Assembly: GCF_027604915.1 (NCBI RefSeq)
Contig: NZ_JAJAQC010000015.1
Coordinates: forward strand, 1 to 64,000
Source of the DNA: Streptomonospora mangrovi
Lineage (GTDB): Bacteria; Actinomycetota; Actinomycetes; Streptosporangiales; Streptosporangiaceae
Length of the DNA: 64,000 nucleotides
Direction of reading: 5' to 3'
The stretch's first letter is position 1. Each line of letters opens with the position of its first letter. The translations under genes were made by a program, and so were the position numbers. The notes under the pieces were generated by a model. That model did no database searches. It saw only the letters and a list, made by a program, of their open reading frames with translations, and was not told the DNA's origin. Of this stretch, positions 60,702 through 64,000 are shown piece by piece.

Positions 60702-60705
60702 GGAG

Positions 60706-60755
60706 ATCGCGGCCGTGCAATAGCCCTGACATTAACAAGGGTCCCGTCCTACGCT
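60706..60755 (+). promoter_or_regulatory. 26-bp promoter element, copy 3, with -10 box
   Basis: Same 26 bases (60706-60731), CTGACA at 60726-60731, 18-bp spacer, TACGCT at 60750-60755. Identity with copy 1 extends about 26 bases past the 26-mer with one mismatch, unlike copy 2. Confidence 0.8.
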
Positions 60756-60791
60756 GGCAGTGGAAGCGTTAGCGAAGGACGGGACGGATTA

Positions 60792-62021
60792 ATGAGCGAA
60801 ACTACACCGATGCCCACTCGCATACGCAAATTGCGCACCGGGCGTGGCTGGAGCCAGGAGGAACTGGCCGAGGCTGCCGGGCTCAGCGTCACCACCATCA
60901 AGAAGGCCGAAGCCGACCCGCCGCGCGGCGAGGTCACCACCGGCACGCTGCACGCCATCGCGACCGCGCTGGGTGTCGACACCGTCGCCCTCTACGTCGA
61001 CCGGGCGCCCCGGCCACACCTGGAGGCCGAGCCCGACTACCAAGCGATGGCGCGAATGCGCTCGGCCATCGCCCCTCCGCTGAAGATCGACGGCACGCCG
61101 ATCATTGAGGCGGCCGACGACGGCGAGATTGATCTGCCCGCGATCCGGCGAGGTATCGACCGGGTGCAGGCGATGTACGGGGCCAATCGCTACGACGACG
61201 TGGCACTGGACCTGCCGCCGCTGATCCATCAGGCACACCGGGCCGTGGCCGAACTGGACAGTGACGAGGCGTACCGCACTCGCAGTTACGCCATGCAGAT
61301 GGCTGGCCGGTACCTGACCCAGGTGCGCCAGATCAGCGACGCTCTGACCGCGCTGCGCGCCAGCATCCAGGACGCGGCCACCGCTGGCGACCGCTTTGCG
61401 GCAGCGTGCGCGATCTCCGGCCAGGGGTGGGCGCTGACCCGTCAGGGGCGGCTCGACGAAGCCGAACGGTTGTGCACCCTGACCGCAGACGAACTGGAAC
61501 CGCAGTCGATCCGCAAGGCTTCACCGGCTGAACTCGCGGCGTGGGGACACTTGCTCTTCCGCGGGGCTGCGGCTGCCGTCAGGAACAACGGCCATGATCG
61601 GGCCGATGAGCTGATGCGAGTGGCCGATTCCGCAGCGGCCGCGTTGGGCAAGGAGACACCGTGCTGGGCCACCTTTGGTCCACTTACGGTGGCTCACAAG
61701 CGGATCGAGTTTTCGCTCTTGAAAGGGAAGCCGGACCACACCCTTCGCATGTCCGAGCGGCTGCCCGACGTGGCACAGGTCGGCCAGGTCACCCCGATCA
61801 ACTGGGAGCGGCACCGGTTGGACGTGGCGCGAGCGTTGGTCCTCACCCGGGACCCCGAGCAATCCACGCACGTGCTCACCGGAATCAAGGACCGCGCCCC
61901 GGAATGGCTGCGCCGCCAGCGGAGCGCGTATGACACGGTGACAGCCATTCTCGAATCCCGCCCGCGACGGCCGACCGAGGAGATGGTCGCGCTCGCGTCC
62001 CACCTTGGAATTTCCGCCTGA
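60792..62021 (+). CDS. XRE-family regulator with TPR-like domain (intact paralogue)
   Basis: 409 residues. Helix-turn-helix about 6-60 (IRKLRTGRGWSQEELAEAAGLSVTTIKKAEAD), then helical repeats (RYLTQVRQISDALTALRASIQD, TRQGRLDEAERLCTLTADELE). Aligns throughout with the amber-truncated regulator at 58103 and keeps the full C-terminus (APEWLRRQRSAYDTVTAILE). ATG 60792 lies after GAAGGACGGGACGG. Followed by a true terminator with a T-run, so transcription ends before the small genes. Confidence 0.9.
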   Translation: MSETTPMPTRIRKLRTGRGWSQEELAEAAGLSVTTIKKAEADPPRGEVTTGTLHAIATALGVDTVALYVDRAPRPHLEAEPDYQAMARMRSAIAPPLKIDGTPIIEAADDGEIDLPAIRRGIDRVQAMYGANRYDDVALDLPPLIHQAHRAVAELDSDEAYRTRSYAMQMAGRYLTQVRQISDALTALRASIQDAATAGDRFAAACAISGQGWALTRQGRLDEAERLCTLTADELEPQSIRKASPAELAAWGHLLFRGAAAAVRNNGHDRADELMRVADSAAAALGKETPCWATFGPLTVAHKRIEFSLLKGKPDHTLRMSERLPDVAQVGQVTPINWERHRLDVARALVLTRDPEQSTHVLTGIKDRAPEWLRRQRSAYDTVTAILESRPRRPTEEMVALASHLGISA

Positions 62022-62052
62022 ATGCAGGTCGCGAACGCGACCGTTCAAGTTC

Positions 62053-62088
62053 GGGGCGTGGCCAAACAGCCACGCCCCTTTCTGTTTG
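62053..62088 (+). terminator. rho-independent terminator after the third XRE gene
   Basis: Perfect 10-bp stem GGGGCGTGGC / GCCACGCCCC with a CAAACA loop, followed by TTTCTGTTT. Confidence 0.92.
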
Positions 62089-62143
62089 TGCAGGTCGAAA
62101 GTGCATAGCGTCATCTTCCACAGCCCATTCAGAGGTGATGACG

Positions 62144-62446
62144 ATGGCGATCGACCGCGCGGACGAACGCGCCGATATGGCTGGACACCCTCCGACCATG
62201 TCTCCCGAAGCCGAGAGACTGCTCCTGGCCGAGGTGCGGGATCGGTACCCCCAGTGGGAGATCACCGGCACCTCCGGCGCTTACAAGGCGAAGCACCGCA
62301 CCGAGCAGCCGGACGAACGCCGGGAGCGGGCGCGCATCGTCACCGAGGTGGAGGCGGACACCGTCCAACAACTCGAAATTCGGCTTTACGTACAGCGCGC
62401 GCTGCGCGGCGACGCCGCGCTGGAACAGGCGGAGGGGGAGCGGTGA
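62144..62446 (+). CDS. hypothetical protein (~100 residues)
   Basis: Acidic/basic mixed, with PEAERLLLAEVRDRYPQWEITGTSGAYKAKH, then VEADTVQQLEIRLYVQRALRGD. No named family, but proteins with this RYPxWxI pattern accompany XRE regulators in other actinomycetes as I recall. ATG 62144 has AGAGG eight bases upstream; ATG 62138 and GTG 62135 are alternatives. Stop overlaps the next start (GTGA). Confidence 0.65.
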   Translation: MAIDRADERADMAGHPPTMSPEAERLLLAEVRDRYPQWEITGTSGAYKAKHRTEQPDERRERARIVTEVEADTVQQLEIRLYVQRALRGDAALEQAEGER

Positions 62447-62799
62447 CCGCCTACAAGGTGCACGACAAGGGTTCCGTGCTGGCGGTCACGGCCGACGGGC
62501 GGGAACTTACCAGTGCGCAGATCTACGACCTGTTGCAGCGCCTCACCCGCGTGGCGACCATCCTGCGCTACCGGGAGATGGTGGCGGCGTGGCCGCTCGG
62601 CACGCGGGTGACCTCCGAACACCTGCCGCAGCCGGGCACGGTGGTCGGGCACTGCCGGGCGCCCGCGCCGATGGTGATTCCGGCCTGCCACGGCCTCAGC
62701 GTGCAGACGGCCGCCGATCTGGTGCCGCTGGTGGTCGACATGCACAACGTCCACGCGGCCCCGGCCGACGTGGGCGAGGAACCGGCCCCCGGCCGGTGA
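62443..62799 (+). CDS. hypothetical protein, translationally coupled
   Basis: 118 residues. N-terminal strand region (YKVHDKGSVLAVTADGREL), helix SAQIYDLLQRLTRVATILRYREM, then GTRVTSEHLPQPGTVVGHC. GTG 62443 overlaps the previous stop and sits behind GGAGGGGGAG. No family recognised. Confidence 0.65.
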   Translation: MTAYKVHDKGSVLAVTADGRELTSAQIYDLLQRLTRVATILRYREMVAAWPLGTRVTSEHLPQPGTVVGHCRAPAPMVIPACHGLSVQTAADLVPLVVDMHNVHAAPADVGEEPAPGR

Positions 62800-63131
62800 C
62801 CCTGACCGCCGTTTAGGGATGAGGCCCCCCTCCCCTGCGGACGGCCGCCCCGGGCGCCTCACCCCCCGTCGAGCGCGCCCGGGGCACCCCTCTCCCCTCC
62901 CACCCGGGGGGGGCGCCGCGCGGTGATGTGCCGCGCGGCACGCCCCGGGGCGGTATCCCAAGGCGCGGGCGGCGCGCCCCGGGGCGCAGTCCTCCGCCGT
63001 GAGGGACGCCGGGAGCTGAGGCCCGGTTATGACCACGGCGGTCCCCGCCCGGCGCTGTGAAGCGCGCCGGGCCGCGCCCCTGCCCTGCCAGGGGCGGGGG
63101 CGCATCCGACCCACGAACCTCTGGAGGAGTC
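62800..63131. other. GC-rich palindromic intergenic stretch
   Basis: 332 bases with many CCCCGGGG-type blocks. A perfect 14-bp palindrome GTGCCGCGCGGCAC lies at 62928-62941, and there are repeated GCGCCCCGGGGCG elements. Probably terminator/leader sequence; no supported gene. Confidence 0.5.
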
Positions 63132-63317
63132 GTGTCCCTCTACCCCTGGGAGTGGCAACTGCCGTGGGTCCACCCCGGCTGCGTGTGCGCGAACGGGACG
63201 ACCTGCGCGGTCCACCCCGGCCGCCGCGAGGCCGACCGCATCGCGGGCGAGCTGGCGACGACGGCGGCCCGGACCATCGACGAGGAGTGGGCGCGGTGGA
63301 ATGCGCCCGGCGAGTAG
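63132..63317 (+). CDS. small Cys/Trp-rich hypothetical protein
   Basis: 61 residues: SLYPWEWQLPWVHPGCVCAN, then GTTCAVHPGRREADRIAGEL. Three Cys and two His close together suggest a metal site. GGAGGAG lies five bases before GTG 63132. First of three short genes before a PCMT-type methyltransferase. Confidence 0.65.
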   Translation: MSLYPWEWQLPWVHPGCVCANGTTCAVHPGRREADRIAGELATTAARTIDEEWARWNAPGE

Positions 63318-63333
63318 CGAGGAGGAGGAACTG

Positions 63334-63480
63334 GTGAAGGGCGAAGGGTGCACCGCCAACGAGGACGGGCGCCACACCTGGACTGCGGTGGCCTACGGCG
63401 AGGACGACATCGAGCGGGTCCGGCGGGTGGTCTACGACTGCCCCTGCGGCGCGGACAGGCTTGAGGAACACCGGTACTAG
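63334..63480 (+). CDS. 48-residue hypothetical protein
   Basis: MKGEGCTANEDGRHTWTAVA, then EDDIERVRRVVYDCPCGADR and a short tail. CxC near the end and one upstream Cys. GTG 63334 follows GGAGGAGGA. Its position between two similar small genes, with strong ribosome-binding site, supports reality. Confidence 0.6.
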   Translation: MKGEGCTANEDGRHTWTAVAYGEDDIERVRRVVYDCPCGADRLEEHRY

Positions 63481-63525
63481 AGGCGGCGACGCCGGGGAGG
63501 ACTCCCCGGGCGGAGAGGAAGCGCG

Positions 63526-63654
63526 ATGGCGCAGTGCGCGATGTGCGAGGGGACGGGCGTCGTGTTCACCACGACGGACGGCGACGGGAAGAACCCGTGG
63601 AAGTCCACCCGGCCGGTCCAGTGCCCCAACTGCAAGGGAACGGGAAGGGTATGA
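63526..63654 (+). CDS. 42-residue DnaJ-type zinc-knuckle protein
   Basis: Two CxxCxGxG elements, CAMCEGTG near the N-terminus and CPNCKGTG at the C-terminus, separated by a Thr/Asp/Lys-rich loop. Together they should bind one zinc as in the DnaJ Cys-rich domain. GAGAGGAA precedes ATG 63526. Stop overlaps the methyltransferase start (ATGA), so the two are co-translated. Confidence 0.75.
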   Translation: MAQCAMCEGTGVVFTTTDGDGKNPWKSTRPVQCPNCKGTGRV

Positions 63655-64000
63655 CCGTCGACTGGGCGCGAGCCCGCGCGGCGATGGCCGCGTCCCTGGA
63701 CACCACCCCCGAGATCAGGGCGGCGTTCGAGCGGGTGCCCCGGCACGCGTTCATCCCCGACCGCGTGTGGCCGGTGGCCCTGGGTCCGCCCCTGGATCGC
63801 GGCTCCGAGCCCGATCGCTGGGCCGACCTGGTGTACGCCGACGAGGCCGTCGTCACCCAGGTCGCCGACGGCCGCGCCGACATCGGGCTCCCGTCGTCCT
63901 CCTCCTCGATGCCGACCATGATGGCCCGCATGATCGAGGCCGCCGACCTGCGGCCCAGGTCGCGGGTCCTGGAGATCGGCACCGGCACCGGCTACAACGC
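63651..64000 (+). CDS. PCMT-type SAM methyltransferase (5' part)
   Basis: First 116 residues. The order AFERVPRHAFIPDRVW, VVTQVADG, SSSSSMPTMMARMIEAADLRP and SAM motif I RVLEIGTGTGYN matches the protein-L-isoaspartate O-methyltransferase superfamily. The actinobacterial branch near XRE regulators modifies unknown substrates and includes enzymes of peptide natural-product systems. The C-terminal substrate part is outside the window. Coupled to the zinc-knuckle gene. Confidence 0.85.
   Translation, partial: MTVDWARARAAMAASLDTTPEIRAAFERVPRHAFIPDRVWPVALGPPLDRGSEPDRWADLVYADEAVVTQVADGRADIGLPSSSSSMPTMMARMIEAADLRPRSRVLEIGTGTGYN

Noticed and set aside
63132-63654. Small genes before the PCMT enzyme as lanthipeptide precursors
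   Set aside because: No FxLD motif, leader/core layout or Ser/Thr/Cys-rich core and no dehydratase or cyclase gene; CxxCxGxG looks structural.

Overview
The window is from the chromosome of a very GC-rich actinobacterium. Codon third positions are almost all G or C. GTG starts are common, and genes are often coupled through ATGA, GTGA or TGATG overlaps. The gene set fits a filamentous actinomycete, most likely Nocardiopsaceae or a relative: an AviRa-like rRNA methyltransferase, a mycothiol-type maleylpyruvate isomerase fold, PspC, DUF6098, XRE-TPR regulators and several TetR, GntR, MarR and RpiR regulators. The family-level placement is inference. No rRNA, CRISPR array or intact insertion sequence was seen. 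There are five tRNA genes: Asp twice, Phe, Glu and Lys.

Layout. 1-9.6 kb is ordinary chromosome: a NarJ chaperone cut by the window edge, an AviRa-like methyltransferase, tRNA-Asp, an ABC-F protein, a divergent MFS/LysR pair, an S4 RNA-binding protein, a SnoaL-like protein behind two perfect operators, and an LLM oxidoreductase. 9.8-12.2 kb is a sharp AT-rich island holding one large gene, a probable GIY-YIG-like nuclease fused to a FtsK/HerA-type ATPase. A decayed tyrosine integrase follows it and points at tRNA-Phe. This is the best candidate for an undescribed system. 12.9-13.3 kb is a Glu-Asp-Phe tRNA operon. 13.5-26.9 kb holds a membrane metallophosphoesterase, a zincin, an MFS exporter, glucose dehydrogenase, tRNA-Lys, a TetR/Tat-exported metallo-hydrolase/class D beta-lactamase group, a second TetR with three operator-like repeats, and TatA.

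27-40 kb holds catabolic and transport modules: a TcuA-like flavoprotein with a GntR regulator that share a promoter motif, a kinase-like protein, TetR/MFS, and GltS plus a DadA-type oxidase plus an RpiR regulator. A secreted chymotrypsin-fold protease follows. 40.8-47 kb is a tightly coupled lipoprotein/adaptor/ATPase/permease efflux operon, divergent from an OmpR-type two-component system. 47-57.3 kb has tandem RNHCP proteins, a NarL-type two-component system with two anchored extracellular proteins, and a VOC/MarR pair with two 18-bp operators. A pentapeptide-repeat protein and hypothetical proteins close that stretch.

57.3-64 kb is a regulator array: a DUF488 gene, then three XRE regulators, each behind the same 26-bp promoter element. 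The third regulator's upstream DNA carries a fragment of the DUF488 gene, which shows segmental duplication. The first regulator ends at an amber codon where its paralogue has Gln. Small coupled genes follow and lead into a PCMT-type methyltransferase that runs off the window.
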